NCBI GenBank assembly: GCA_016212885.1
Contig: JACRDO010000133.1
Location: 82,103 to 146,102 of the forward strand
Length of the DNA: 64,000 bases
Direction of reading: 5' to 3'
DNA from: Elusimicrobiota bacterium
Lineage (GTDB): Bacteria > Elusimicrobiota > Elusimicrobia > UBA1565
Part shown: piece by piece, positions 38,920-48,272 of the stretch
Position numbering within the stretch: position 1 is the first letter of the stretch
How the letters are laid out: each line of letters starts with the position of its first letter
The notes under the pieces: model-generated
Databases searched by the model: none
What the model was told of the DNA's origin: nothing
What the model saw: the letters and a program-made list of their open reading frames with translations, nothing else
Position numbers and translations under genes: made by a program

Positions 38920-40445
38920 AATACTCAGGCAGTCGCCCGGAGAATGCCGTTCAACTGGATCTGTTTAAGCCTATGCCTTTCCAAGCCGAAGCCATACTAG
39001 CCCCCACGAGCCGGGGAACACTACAGTCGAAATTCCAATTTGAGCGAAGCAAACTCCTTGAGAAATTCCACAAAAGGATTACTCCCAACCCGGAGCTAGA
39101 CCGAACACTGGTCAGCTTTCAGGCTAATCGCAGGATACCCTTCTACGGGTGGTTCAAATACAAGGAGGGCTTTTCGGCCAGCCTAGTGAATTTGCTGGTT
39201 CAAAAATCGGGGAAAAACCACGGTCTCCTTTTAGATCCATTCGCAGGCGCCGGCACTGCCCTCTTTGCAGCAAAGGCGTTGGGCTGGAATGCCATCGGAA
39301 TCGAAGTATTGCCTGTGGGCCATTTTGCAATGAGCGCCCGAATGGCCGCAGAGAAAGTTGATTTAGACACACTGAAGCGAATTCTGGATCGTATCCCGAA
39401 AGGCGGATGGGCCAACTACTTTGACGAAAATTACGCGTTCCAACACATCCCCATCACACGAGGCGCTTTCCCGACTGCAACTGAACGCGCTATGGCAGGA
39501 TTTCGCGCATTCTGTTGCCGTTCAGTACGCGATTATTCCTTGCGGCAACTCCTGGACTTTGCATGCTTCAGTATACTTGAAGCCGTGAGTTATACCCGCA
39601 AAGACGGGCAATATCTGCGTTGGGACTACCGCGCGGGGAAGGAACGTGTTTTGTCCCGATTCAATAAAGGAACCATATTGGGATTCGACACCGCAATTCG
39701 AGATAAATTGGAAGATATTTTTAGGGATATCGCATCAACCAGAAGGAATGCGCCCCCCCTACTGCATGAGACTCAAAAATCATCATATCACAGTGCTATT
39801 GACCTGAGACTGGGTTCATGTCTTGAAGTCCTGCCTCAGATGAAGGCAGGTAGTGTGGATTTGGTCTTCACGTCGCCACCCTATTGCAATCGCTACGACT
39901 ATACCCGCACTTACGCGCTGGAATTAGCGTATCTGGGAATGGATGCCACTGCAGTTAAGGAACTTCGCCAGAACATGCTTTCTTGTACGGTGGAAAATAG
40001 GGCGAAAGTTTCCCAGATAGAGTCTCAATATAGCCGAAGCCACAGGCAAGACGAATTCGCGCAAATCGAGCGGACATTTCGCCGCCAATCAGCTCTCCAT
40101 GAAGTACTCGGCATATTGGAGGACATGGCGGCACATGATCAACTAAACAACGGCAACATCCCAAAAATGGTCCGCAACTACTTCTTTGAGATGTGCGTGG
40201 TGATCTATGAACTGTCGCGAGTTTTGCGCCGCAGTGGGCAAGTCATCATGGTAAACGACAATGTCCGCTATGCCGGAGAAGAGGTGCCCGTGGATCTAAT
40301 TCTTTCGGATTTTGCCGAGCAATTCAATCTTCGTGTCAAACACATTTGGACGTTGGCTCGCGGGAAGGGGAACAGTAGTCAACAAATGGGTGAACATGGA
40401 CGCAGTGAGCTTCGCAAATGCGTATATGTTTGGGAAAAGGGTTGA
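38901..40445 (+). CDS. Type II DNA methyltransferase (N4-cytosine/N6-adenine class)
   Basis: LLDPFAGAGTALFAAKALGWNAIGIE (SAM motif) and VDLVFTSPPYCNRYDYTRTYALELAYLG (catalytic (T)SPPY); TTG start inferred. Confidence 0.88.
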   Translation: MENVVVEYSGSRPENAVQLDLFKPMPFQAEAILAPTSRGTLQSKFQFERSKLLEKFHKRITPNPELDRTLVSFQANRRIPFYGWFKYKEGFSASLVNLLVQKSGKNHGLLLDPFAGAGTALFAAKALGWNAIGIEVLPVGHFAMSARMAAEKVDLDTLKRILDRIPKGGWANYFDENYAFQHIPITRGAFPTATERAMAGFRAFCCRSVRDYSLRQLLDFACFSILEAVSYTRKDGQYLRWDYRAGKERVLSRFNKGTILGFDTAIRDKLEDIFRDIASTRRNAPPLLHETQKSSYHSAIDLRLGSCLEVLPQMKAGSVDLVFTSPPYCNRYDYTRTYALELAYLGMDATAVKELRQNMLSCTVENRAKVSQIESQYSRSHRQDEFAQIERTFRRQSALHEVLGILEDMAAHDQLNNGNIPKMVRNYFFEMCVVIYELSRVLRRSGQVIMVNDNVRYAGEEVPVDLILSDFAEQFNLRVKHIWTLARGKGNSSQQMGEHGRSELRKCVYVWEKG

Positions 40446-40491
40446 CTATAGCGGGAATGGCCGACGTGGCTTTTCAGCCGGTATCTAGCGC

Positions 40492-41460
40492 ATGAGCAAA
40501 TCACAGGATAAACATTTACTCGATGCCCTCATCAAGGCCTATACCGCGCGAGCACAGTTATTCCATAAGGGTGTTGCTCTTGCCAAGGTTGATCTCTTGA
40601 TTGCCGAGATTGACAAGATAGATCAACGATCACTCCGCTGGAATTTCAAACAGATGGGCATTTCGGAAAGCGCTTTTCAACGTGTCAAGAAAGCCGGGGG
40701 ACTGCCTCATCAAGTATTTTCACATCCCGACATCATTACATCGCGCCCACATTTGATCGCTTATTATCGGAACATTGTCACCATCTCCCAAAAAGGAGTC
40801 GCGCAGATTTTGTTTCCATCCGTAGGTTTTGAAACTGGGCGAAAGGACAAAATCTCTCTCCGCCAAGCATTGCAAATGTCTGAGACTTTCAATCGCATAA
40901 TCAGCGGCGTTATAGATTCAATGCCGGATTACTCGCCAAAGCTAAGTCGCCAAGCGATTCTGGCAGAGATCGGGACATAACTCCAAGGCACTTGGGCAAA
41001 CCTCGTGGGGAAAGGCGCCGCAAGGGCGGTTGAAAAGTTGCTTAAAGATCATATTGAAGAGAATTCTCTCGGCAAACATCCCGATAGGGGATATTTTGAA
41101 TTAAAGAACGGGTGGACTATGCGATTTGGAACCGAGCCAGATGTGGCATTCTTTGATGCCAAAGGAAACAAACAGATCGCCATCGAAATCAAGGGTAGCC
41201 TTGACACTGCTGGAGCCCAAACCCGCTATGGGGAAGCAAAGAAATCGTTCGCAAAACAACTGGCCGAGAATCCCCGCTGCTACACCATTTATCTTGCAAG
41301 TTGCTTTACGGAGGCTGTCATCAGGCAAATCGAGGCCGATGGCCAAGTACGCGATTGGTTCAATTTGACATCCATCTTGTATGACAGGGACGAATGCGCG
41401 CGATTCTTAAAACGAGTTTTTCATATCGTCCAGACTCCAGCAGGTGGCCACGGCAGATAA
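40492..41460 (+). pseudogene. XcyI/Cfr9I-like type II restriction endonuclease split by a single in-frame TAA (40978-40980)
   Basis: ORF 40492-40980 (...RQAILAEIGT*) and the same frame continuing LQGTWANLVGKGAARAVEKLLKDHIEENSLG...FGTEPDVAFFDAKGNKQIAIEIKGSLD (PD-(D/E)XK); ~323 codons in total with one stop. Confidence 0.65.
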
Positions 41461-41491
41461 AAATCACTAGCCCAAAACGCTATACTTGCTC

Positions 41492-42715
41492 ATGCCATTC
41501 GCCAAGCTCGGCCTTCACCCAGACCTCCTGCGCGGGGTCCGCGCCATGGGTTTCGTCGATCCGATGCCGATCCAGATCGAGGCCGTCCCCACCGCTCTCT
41601 CAGGCGTGGACCTCCTGGGCTGCGCCCAGACGGGCAGCGGCAAGACCGCGGTCTTCGCCTGGGCGATCCTCGACCGCATCCTCCGGCAGCCGAAGCCGGG
41701 AATCCGCGCGCTCATCCTGGCCCCGACCCGCGAACTCGCGGCCCAGGTCGAGACCATGTTCCGCGACTGCGGACGCTTCACAAGCATACGAGCCGCGGTC
41801 GTCATCGGCGGGGTCGGCTTCCACGGACAGAAGAAGGCCGTCGCCGAGGGGGCCCAGGTGCTCGTGGCCACCCCCGGCCGGCTCTTAGACCACCTCAGGC
41901 GCGGCGCCTTCAAGCTGGACAAAATCGAGATTCTCGTCTTGGACGAGGCGGACAGGATGCTCGACATGGGGTTCCTGCCGGACATCCGGGACATCCTCAG
42001 CCGGCTTCCGAAGCACCGGCAGACCATGATGTTCTCCGCGACCCTCATGCCCGAGGTGGAGCGGGTGGCCTCCTTCACCCTGAAGGACCCCCGCCGCATC
42101 GACATCGCCCCTCCGGCCACCATGGCCGAAGGCATCAGCCAGGTCGTCTATCCGGTCCAGCAGACTCAGAAGGCCGAGTTCCTGGCCGCCTGGCTCAAGG
42201 CCACGGAAGTCCGCTCGGTCCTCGTCTTCTGCCGCACGCGCCACGGCGCGGACCGGCTTGCCAAGCGCTTGAAGGCGATGAACTTCTCCGTGGGGCTCCT
42301 CCACGCCGCCCGCACCCAGGGCCAGCGCACCCAGACCATGGAGGCGTTTCGCCAGGGCCGCATCCGGATGCTGGTCGCCACCGACATCGCGGCGCGCGGC
42401 ATCGACGTGCGCGAGATCAGCCACGTCGTCAACTACGACGTGCCGCGCCACCCGGAGGACTACGTCCACCGGGTCGGCCGCACCGGCCGAGCCTACGCGG
42501 TCGGCGACGCGGTCACGCTCATGGACAGGGAAGAGCAGTCGTTCTTGACCCACATCGAGCGCTTCGTCGGGGTGGTTTTTCCGAGGGCCCTGCTGCCGGG
42601 CTTCCCCTACTTGGCGCCGCCCAGACTCGATGCGCCCAAGCCCAAGACCCTCCTGGACGTATTCGACAAGAGCCGCCGCGGCAGAGGGGTCAAGAGGGCC
42701 TTCTTCGGGCCTTAA
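41492..42715 (+). CDS. DEAD-box RNA helicase
   Basis: GCAQTGSGKTAVFAWAIL...LAPTRELAAQV...VLDEADRMLDMGF...FSATLMPE...ATDIAARGIDVREISHVVNYDVPRHPEDYVHRVGRTGRA. Confidence 0.95.
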   Translation: MPFAKLGLHPDLLRGVRAMGFVDPMPIQIEAVPTALSGVDLLGCAQTGSGKTAVFAWAILDRILRQPKPGIRALILAPTRELAAQVETMFRDCGRFTSIRAAVVIGGVGFHGQKKAVAEGAQVLVATPGRLLDHLRRGAFKLDKIEILVLDEADRMLDMGFLPDIRDILSRLPKHRQTMMFSATLMPEVERVASFTLKDPRRIDIAPPATMAEGISQVVYPVQQTQKAEFLAAWLKATEVRSVLVFCRTRHGADRLAKRLKAMNFSVGLLHAARTQGQRTQTMEAFRQGRIRMLVATDIAARGIDVREISHVVNYDVPRHPEDYVHRVGRTGRAYAVGDAVTLMDREEQSFLTHIERFVGVVFPRALLPGFPYLAPPRLDAPKPKTLLDVFDKSRRGRGVKRAFFGP

Positions 42716-44502
42716 ACCCGTTCCAAGCGGCGCAGGTAGGCTTCCATCTCGCCCATCCGCTCCTGCAGGGCGTGCATCTCGTCGCCGATGGCCTTGACCC
42801 GGGAGAACTCCGCGTAGATGGAGGGGTCCGAAAGCTTCCCGGCCAGGGCCTCCAACTGGGAGGCGGCTTTGGATATCTCGGCTCTCAGCTTCTCGGCTTC
42901 CCTCGCGCGGGCGCGCTCCTTCGTCTTCTCTTCACGGAGGCTCTCTTTCGGCTTGGCCGGGGGAGCGGCGGGCTTGCGCGGGGCGGGCGTCCCCTCCCGC
43001 AGCTGCGCCTGCCGCCTTTGGAAATACTCGTAGTTCCCAGGATAGAGGGTGGCCTTGCCGCCTTCCACATGGAGGATGTGGTCCGCCAGGGAGTTCACGA
43101 AGTAAAGGTCGTGGCTGATGGCGCAGAGAGTGCCTTCGTACTCCTCCAGCGCGGCGATCAGGGCTTGGACGCTCGGGATGTCGAGGTGGGTCGTGGGTTC
43201 GTCCAAGAGCAGAACGTTGGGCGGGTCTAGGAGCAGCTTGACCAGGGCCAAGCGGCTCTTCTCGCCCCCGCTCAGCACCTCGACCTTCTTATAGACCGCA
43301 TCGCCCGGGAACAGGAAGCTGCCCAGCACGGTGCGGACCGTGAGCTCCGGGAGCATCCGGCCGCTGTCCGTCGCCTCCTGGAGAACGGTCTTGTCCTCGT
43401 CGAGATGGCCGAGGCGGTGCTGGGACAGGTAGCCGACCTTGACGTTGAGGCCCAGGACGCGCTCGCCGGAGTCCGGCTCGATCACCCCTCCCAGGAGCTT
43501 GAGGAGCGTGGACTTGCCCGCGCCGTTCTTCCCCACGAAGGCCATCTTCCAGCCGCGCTCCAGCTCGAAGTCGAGGCCGTCGTACACCCTCACATCGCCG
43601 TAGGATTTCCGGACATCGCGCAGGGCGAGGGCCTTCAAGCCGGCGCGCCGCGGCTGGGGGAAGCGGATCTTGACGGTCTTGCTCTCCGCCGCAAGCTCGA
43701 TGCGATCGAGCTTCTCGAGGCGCTTGATCATGCTCTGGGCGCGGCCCGCGGTGGAGTGGCGGGTGCGGTTGCGCGCGATGAAATCCTCCATCTGGGCGAT
43801 CTCGACCTGCTGCTGGCGCCAAGCCGAAGCCAAACGCTCCTTCTCGGCTTCGCGCTCGCGCAGGTAGTCGGCGTAGTCGCCCCGGTAGATCTTCAGGCAA
43901 TGGTCATGGATGCTGACCACGGCCTCGCAGACCGAGTCGATGAAGGCTCGGTCGTGGGAGATGATGAACAGGGCCCCGGGGTACGCGCCCAGGAAATCCT
44001 GCAGCCACAATAGGGAGTCGATGTCCAGGTGGTTGGTCGGCTCGTCTAAGAGGAGGAGGTCGGGCTCCTCGACCAGGAGGCGGGCCATGGCCGCGCGCAT
44101 GGCCCAGCCCCCGCTCAGCGAGCTTGCCGCGCGCTCGAAGTCGGAAATCCCAAATCCCAGCCCCATCAGCACGGCTTTGGCTTTCGCGCTCAAGCGGCCG
44201 CTCCCGTCTTCGCGCCCGGCCAGGGCCTCCGCCAGGACCGTCGAATCCGAGACCGGCGCGTTCTCCTGGGGGAGGCACCCGATGGAGACGCCCTTCTTCA
44301 GCTGGATCTCGCCTTCGTCCGGCTCCACGGCGCCGAGAAGCATCCTGAAGAGGGTGGACTTGCCTGCGCCGTTGGGCCCCACCAGGGCGTAGCGGTCCCG
44401 GGCGTTGATCTGGAGGGAAGCGTCCTCCAGCAGCCGCTGGCCGCCGAACGACTTATGCACGCCTCGGAGGGTGATCAGGGAGCGCTCGATGAGGCGTACC
44501 AA
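42712..44502 (-). CDS. ABC-F family ATPase
   Basis: Two ATPase domains (LVGPNGAGKSTLFRML, FVGKNGAGKSTLLKLL), LSGGWAMRAAMARLLVEEPDLLLLDEPTNHLD, LSGGEKSRLALVKLLLDPPNVLLLDEPTTHLD. Confidence 0.94.
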   Translation of the reverse strand: MVRLIERSLITLRGVHKSFGGQRLLEDASLQINARDRYALVGPNGAGKSTLFRMLLGAVEPDEGEIQLKKGVSIGCLPQENAPVSDSTVLAEALAGREDGSGRLSAKAKAVLMGLGFGISDFERAASSLSGGWAMRAAMARLLVEEPDLLLLDEPTNHLDIDSLLWLQDFLGAYPGALFIISHDRAFIDSVCEAVVSIHDHCLKIYRGDYADYLREREAEKERLASAWRQQQVEIAQMEDFIARNRTRHSTAGRAQSMIKRLEKLDRIELAAESKTVKIRFPQPRRAGLKALALRDVRKSYGDVRVYDGLDFELERGWKMAFVGKNGAGKSTLLKLLGGVIEPDSGERVLGLNVKVGYLSQHRLGHLDEDKTVLQEATDSGRMLPELTVRTVLGSFLFPGDAVYKKVEVLSGGEKSRLALVKLLLDPPNVLLLDEPTTHLDIPSVQALIAALEEYEGTLCAISHDLYFVNSLADHILHVEGGKATLYPGNYEYFQRRQAQLREGTPAPRKPAAPPAKPKESLREEKTKERARAREAEKLRAEISKAASQLEALAGKLSDPSIYAEFSRVKAIGDEMHALQERMGEMEAYLRRLERV

Positions 44503-44533
44503 ACCAACGCATTTCCGATGTTTGGTGCGTCCG

Positions 44534-47500
44534 TCACTTCTTTGCTTCCAGCTGGAGGGCCACGGCCTTCAACTTCTGCAGGTCCAGCTTGCCCGAGCCG
44601 AGCAAGGGGAATTCGGGGACAGGATGGAAGTTCTCGCGCGAAGGGAGCCAGAGCTTCGGGATGTCCGAGGCATTGAGGGCCTTCCAGAGCCCTTCCACGT
44701 CGTCGAAGTCCTTGCAGAGCACCACCAGGCGCTCCCCGCGCTTCTCGTCCGGGACCCCGGTCACCACGAAGGTCTGATCCAGGCGCTGGGCCGCCTCGTG
44801 CAGCTTCTCCTCCACCCGGATGTGGGGCACCATCTCGCCGCCGATCTTGCTAAATCGGCTCAGCCGGTCCGTGATCGTGATGAAGCCGTCGTCGTCGATG
44901 GCGCCGATGTCGCCCGTGACGTAGAAGCCTTCTTTGAGGGCCTCGGCCGTCTTCTCGGGGTCGTCGAGATAGCCCTTCATTACGTTGGGGCCTTTGACCA
45001 GGAGCATCCCCGCCTCGCCCGCGGGCAGGGGGCTCCCGGTCTCGGGGGAGACCACCTCGATCTGGACTCCCGGCAGGGGCCGGCCGATGCTCCCGGGCTT
45101 GGCGCCCCTCTGGCGGATGCCGAGCAGGTCCGCGTCCGGCAGGTTCACAGCAGCGACCGGCGAGAGCTCCGTGCAGCCGTAGCCTTCCAGGGGCATGATC
45201 CCGAACTTGTCCCGGAAAGCCTCCGCGACCTCCTTGCGGAGCTTCTCGGCCCCTACGATGACGCAGCGCAAGGTCTTCAGGTCTCCGGGGTTGATCCGGC
45301 GCAGGTACGCCTGCAGGAAGGTGGGGGTGCCGAGCAAAAGCGTGGCCTGATATTCCCGCACCAGCTCCCCGATGCGTTTGGCGTCTAGAGGGTTGGGATG
45401 GAAGACCGCTGAGAAGCCCGCGATGAGCGGGAAATAGAGCGTTACGGTATAGCCGAAGGAATGGAAGAAGGGCAGGACCCCGAGAAGCCGGTCCTGCGGC
45501 CGGACCTGGTACACCTGCCCTAAGGACTCCAAGTTCGCGAGGATGCCGGCATGGCTCAGCATCACCCCTTTTGGGACCCCGGTTGAGCCGCTCGTGAAGA
45601 TCACCGTGGCCGCGCGCTCCAGCGGCCCCTGCGCCTTGCCGAGCAGGAGAGGCTCCAGGAGCGAGCGCGGCAGGAGGAGGAAGGCGAGCGCGACGGGGAC
45701 CGCCCATGCCTTCGGCACCTTGGCCGCCAGGTCTTCGAGGAACACCATCTCGGCGGCGCCGAAGGAGGCGCCGTGCCAGCCCAGCTTGTGCAGGAAGACC
45801 TTCGAGGTCAGGATGCTCGCGACGCGCGCTTTCCGGGCGCACTGCGCCACCACCTCGGGCGAAGCGGTGTAGTTGAGATTGATCGGCATGCGGCCCATCA
45901 TGGAAAGCCCGATGTTGGCCAAGGCCGCGGCCACGGTGGGAGGCAGGAGCAGCCCGACGGCTTCGGCCGGAGGCAGCTCCTTGTCCAAGGTCCTTCCGAG
46001 CAGCCAGGCCCCGCTGACGACCTGCAGGCTGTTCATCCGCCGGCCGGTCGAGTCGGCCAGGCAGAATCGCAGGGGGTGGCGGCGGGCTTCGCGGACCAGC
46101 TCCAGCGGGAGCGGGGCCCTCTCTTCCAGCCGGCCGCGGAAAGCCTCGGCCCCAAGCTCGAGCACGGCCTGACGCACCTGATGCGCGGTCGATTCCGCAG
46201 ACATGGGACGGCCGACGCTCACCGTGACAGGGTAAGGCAGCCTCCTGGGCCGCTTGAAGAGGACGCGCCCGCCCTCGAAGCTGAAGATGCTCCCCCAGAT
46301 ACGGTCGAGATGAACCGGGATGATGGGAACCGGCAGGTCTTTGACGATGCGCTCGAGGCCCTTCTTGAAGCCCTGCATCTGCCCGTGCCGGGTGATCTCC
46401 CCCTCCCCGAAGATGCATACGAGCTCCCCCTCCCGAAGGGCCTTGCGGGCGTTCTCGAACGACCTCAGGAGGGCTTTCGGGCCGTCCCTGTCCGAGATCG
46501 GGATGCAGCCCGAGGCGCGGAAGAACCAGCTCAGGACCGGGAGGTCGAAGTAGGTGCGGAACACGACGAAGCGCACCAGGCGCGGCGAGGCGGCCGCGAT
46601 CAGGATGGCGTCAATGAAAGAAACGTGGTTGGACACCATGAGCGCCGCGCCGCTGAGCGGGATGTTCCCGCGCCCTTCCACCCGGATGCGGTAGATGAGG
46701 TTGGCGACGGGGTAGATCAGCAGACGCAGAAGGAAGTCCGGGAGAGTGTGAGTGATGTAGGCGGCCACGGCCGCGGTCATGAGCGCGACGACCAGAAAGA
46801 CCTGGCCCGCGTTGAGCCGGAACACCGACTGGAAGGCCCAGAGCGCGCCGGACGCGGCCAGGATGGCCGTGAACGCGAGGAGGTTCCCGGTCGCGATGAT
46901 CCGGCCGAGCTTCTCCCTGGGGCTGCGGTGCTGGATGAAGGTCTGGAGCGGCAGGTCGAAGCAGCCGCCGCTCGCTCCGAGAAGGAAGAGGGCCCCGAGG
47001 GTCCAGGACGCCCAATGGAACGAAAAGGACAGAGCCAAGGAGAAGAGGACCAGCCCCATGGCGCCCAAGGGCACCAGGCCCAGCTCCACTTGGTCCCGGG
47101 AGAGGCGGCCGGCGACGTAGCTTCCCAGGCCGATGCCCAGCGCCACCACGACCTGGAAGAGGCTCAGCGCCTGCGGAGAGAGCCCCATGAGCTCCTTGCC
47201 GTAGATCGGCACGTTCATCTGGAAGATGGCGCCCAGGAACCAAAAATAGGCGGAGCCCGCCACGGCCAGGAAGACGCTGCCCAGCCGCTTCACCTCGCGG
47301 AAGTTCTCGAACGTCTTCATGACGAAATTCAGCCGGACCGGCCCTCCCCCCGCGGCAGGAGGGTCGCTGACCAGCATGCTCGTGGCCACACCGGCGGCAG
47401 CTGCCGCGATGAAGAGGATGGAAGACAGGTAGAGCCGGTCATGGAGGCGCTCGATGAGCAGGCCCGCGGCCGCGGTCCCAAGGAGAATCCCGAAGAAGTT

Positions 47501-47959
47501 GAACATCTGCATGAGGCCGTTGCCGCGGGAAAGGTCGCCCTCATTGAGTATCTCGGGGAGGATGGCCAGCTTGACCGGGCCGAAGAAGGCGCTGTGCGCG
47601 CCCATGAGCAGGAGGAGGACGAGCATGAAGGGGATGCTGCCCATCCACAAGGCGAAGAAGGTCAAGCCCATCAGGACGAGCTCGATGACCTTGAAGAGGA
47701 CCAAGAGGCGCTTCTTCTTGAACCGGTCCGCCACGTCTCCGGCCAGGGTCGAGAAGAGTATGAACGGGAGTATGAACAGGCCTCCGGCCGCGGCCACGAG
47801 GGGCCGGGCCTTCTCCGGCGCCATGGTCGTGAGCGCGGTGAGCCCGATAAGCATCTTGAAGGCGTTGTCGTTGAAGGAGCCCAGAGCCTGCGTCACGAGA
47901 AGGCCGATGAAGCCTTTCTCCCCCAAAGCGACTTTCCTGAACCCGTTCACAGGCATCAT
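44534..47959 (-). CDS. aas: Fused MFS (LplT-like) / 1-acyl-glycerophospholipid acyltransferase / acyl-ACP synthetase
   Basis: 1141 aa: N-terminal MFS, NHVSFIDAILIAAAS...GEGEITRHGQMQGFKKGLERI (PlsC), VIFTSGSTGVPKGVMLSH...GYGCTELSPV...YVTGDIGAIDDDGFITITDRLSRFSKIGGEMV (AMP ligase). Confidence 0.92.
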   Translation of the reverse strand: MMPVNGFRKVALGEKGFIGLLVTQALGSFNDNAFKMLIGLTALTTMAPEKARPLVAAAGGLFILPFILFSTLAGDVADRFKKKRLLVLFKVIELVLMGLTFFALWMGSIPFMLVLLLLMGAHSAFFGPVKLAILPEILNEGDLSRGNGLMQMFNFFGILLGTAAAGLLIERLHDRLYLSSILFIAAAAAGVATSMLVSDPPAAGGGPVRLNFVMKTFENFREVKRLGSVFLAVAGSAYFWFLGAIFQMNVPIYGKELMGLSPQALSLFQVVVALGIGLGSYVAGRLSRDQVELGLVPLGAMGLVLFSLALSFSFHWASWTLGALFLLGASGGCFDLPLQTFIQHRSPREKLGRIIATGNLLAFTAILAASGALWAFQSVFRLNAGQVFLVVALMTAAVAAYITHTLPDFLLRLLIYPVANLIYRIRVEGRGNIPLSGAALMVSNHVSFIDAILIAAASPRLVRFVVFRTYFDLPVLSWFFRASGCIPISDRDGPKALLRSFENARKALREGELVCIFGEGEITRHGQMQGFKKGLERIVKDLPVPIIPVHLDRIWGSIFSFEGGRVLFKRPRRLPYPVTVSVGRPMSAESTAHQVRQAVLELGAEAFRGRLEERAPLPLELVREARRHPLRFCLADSTGRRMNSLQVVSGAWLLGRTLDKELPPAEAVGLLLPPTVAAALANIGLSMMGRMPINLNYTASPEVVAQCARKARVASILTSKVFLHKLGWHGASFGAAEMVFLEDLAAKVPKAWAVPVALAFLLLPRSLLEPLLLGKAQGPLERAATVIFTSGSTGVPKGVMLSHAGILANLESLGQVYQVRPQDRLLGVLPFFHSFGYTVTLYFPLIAGFSAVFHPNPLDAKRIGELVREYQATLLLGTPTFLQAYLRRINPGDLKTLRCVIVGAEKLRKEVAEAFRDKFGIMPLEGYGCTELSPVAAVNLPDADLLGIRQRGAKPGSIGRPLPGVQIEVVSPETGSPLPAGEAGMLLVKGPNVMKGYLDDPEKTAEALKEGFYVTGDIGAIDDDGFITITDRLSRFSKIGGEMVPHIRVEEKLHEAAQRLDQTFVVTGVPDEKRGERLVVLCKDFDDVEGLWKALNASDIPKLWLPSRENFHPVPEFPLLGSGKLDLQKLKAVALQLEAKK

Positions 47960-47989
47960 GATAGTAAATCGCGCGCGGCCGCGGCCCCC

Positions 47990-48187
47990 TCAGCGCACGC
48001 CGAAGTAGTTCTTGGCCTGGATGTCCATCCTCGCCAGCACCGCCTCTATGGAGGCTTGACTGAGCATGCCCCGCGTCGATGCGGCGACAGCGGCGCCCTG
48101 CCGCCACGCAAAGACCGCGCAGGAGAAGATGAGGGCGGCAAGGATGGCTTTCTTTGATAGGTTTTCCAAGACTCTCAGGGTCTTCAT
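47990..48187 (-). CDS. Small exported/membrane protein
   Basis: 65 aa: MKTLRVLENLSKKAILAALIFSCAVFAWRQGAAVAAS...; GGGAGG ribosome-binding site. Confidence 0.5.
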   Translation of the reverse strand: MKTLRVLENLSKKAILAALIFSCAVFAWRQGAAVAASTRGMLSQASIEAVLARMDIQAKNYFGVR

Positions 48188-48209
48188 GGCTGCCTCCCGC
48201 CCTCATCAG

Positions 48210-48226
48210 ATCAATTTTAGTGCCAA
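48210..48226 (-). promoter_or_regulatory. Weak sigma-54-like site
   Basis: Minus strand TTGGCACTAAAATTGATC: perfect TGGCAC -24 element and TT at the right spacing, but GA instead of GC at -12. Confidence 0.25.
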
Positions 48227-48272
48227 TCGACGAAAGCCGGGGAGCCTCGGCCTGGAGTCGCGGCATTATCGC

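Noticed and set aside
40978-40980. TAA in the XcyI-like gene as a recoded (sense) codon
   Set aside because: TAA is used as a normal stop elsewhere in the window (e.g. eno, the HigA-like antitoxin); nonsense mutation or split gene is simpler
45773-48157. 794-aa plus-strand ORF opposite aas
   Set aside because: Asp/Glu/Gly/Arg/His-rich composition typical of antisense shadows in high-GC DNA; the minus strand carries clear MFS/PlsC/ligase motifs
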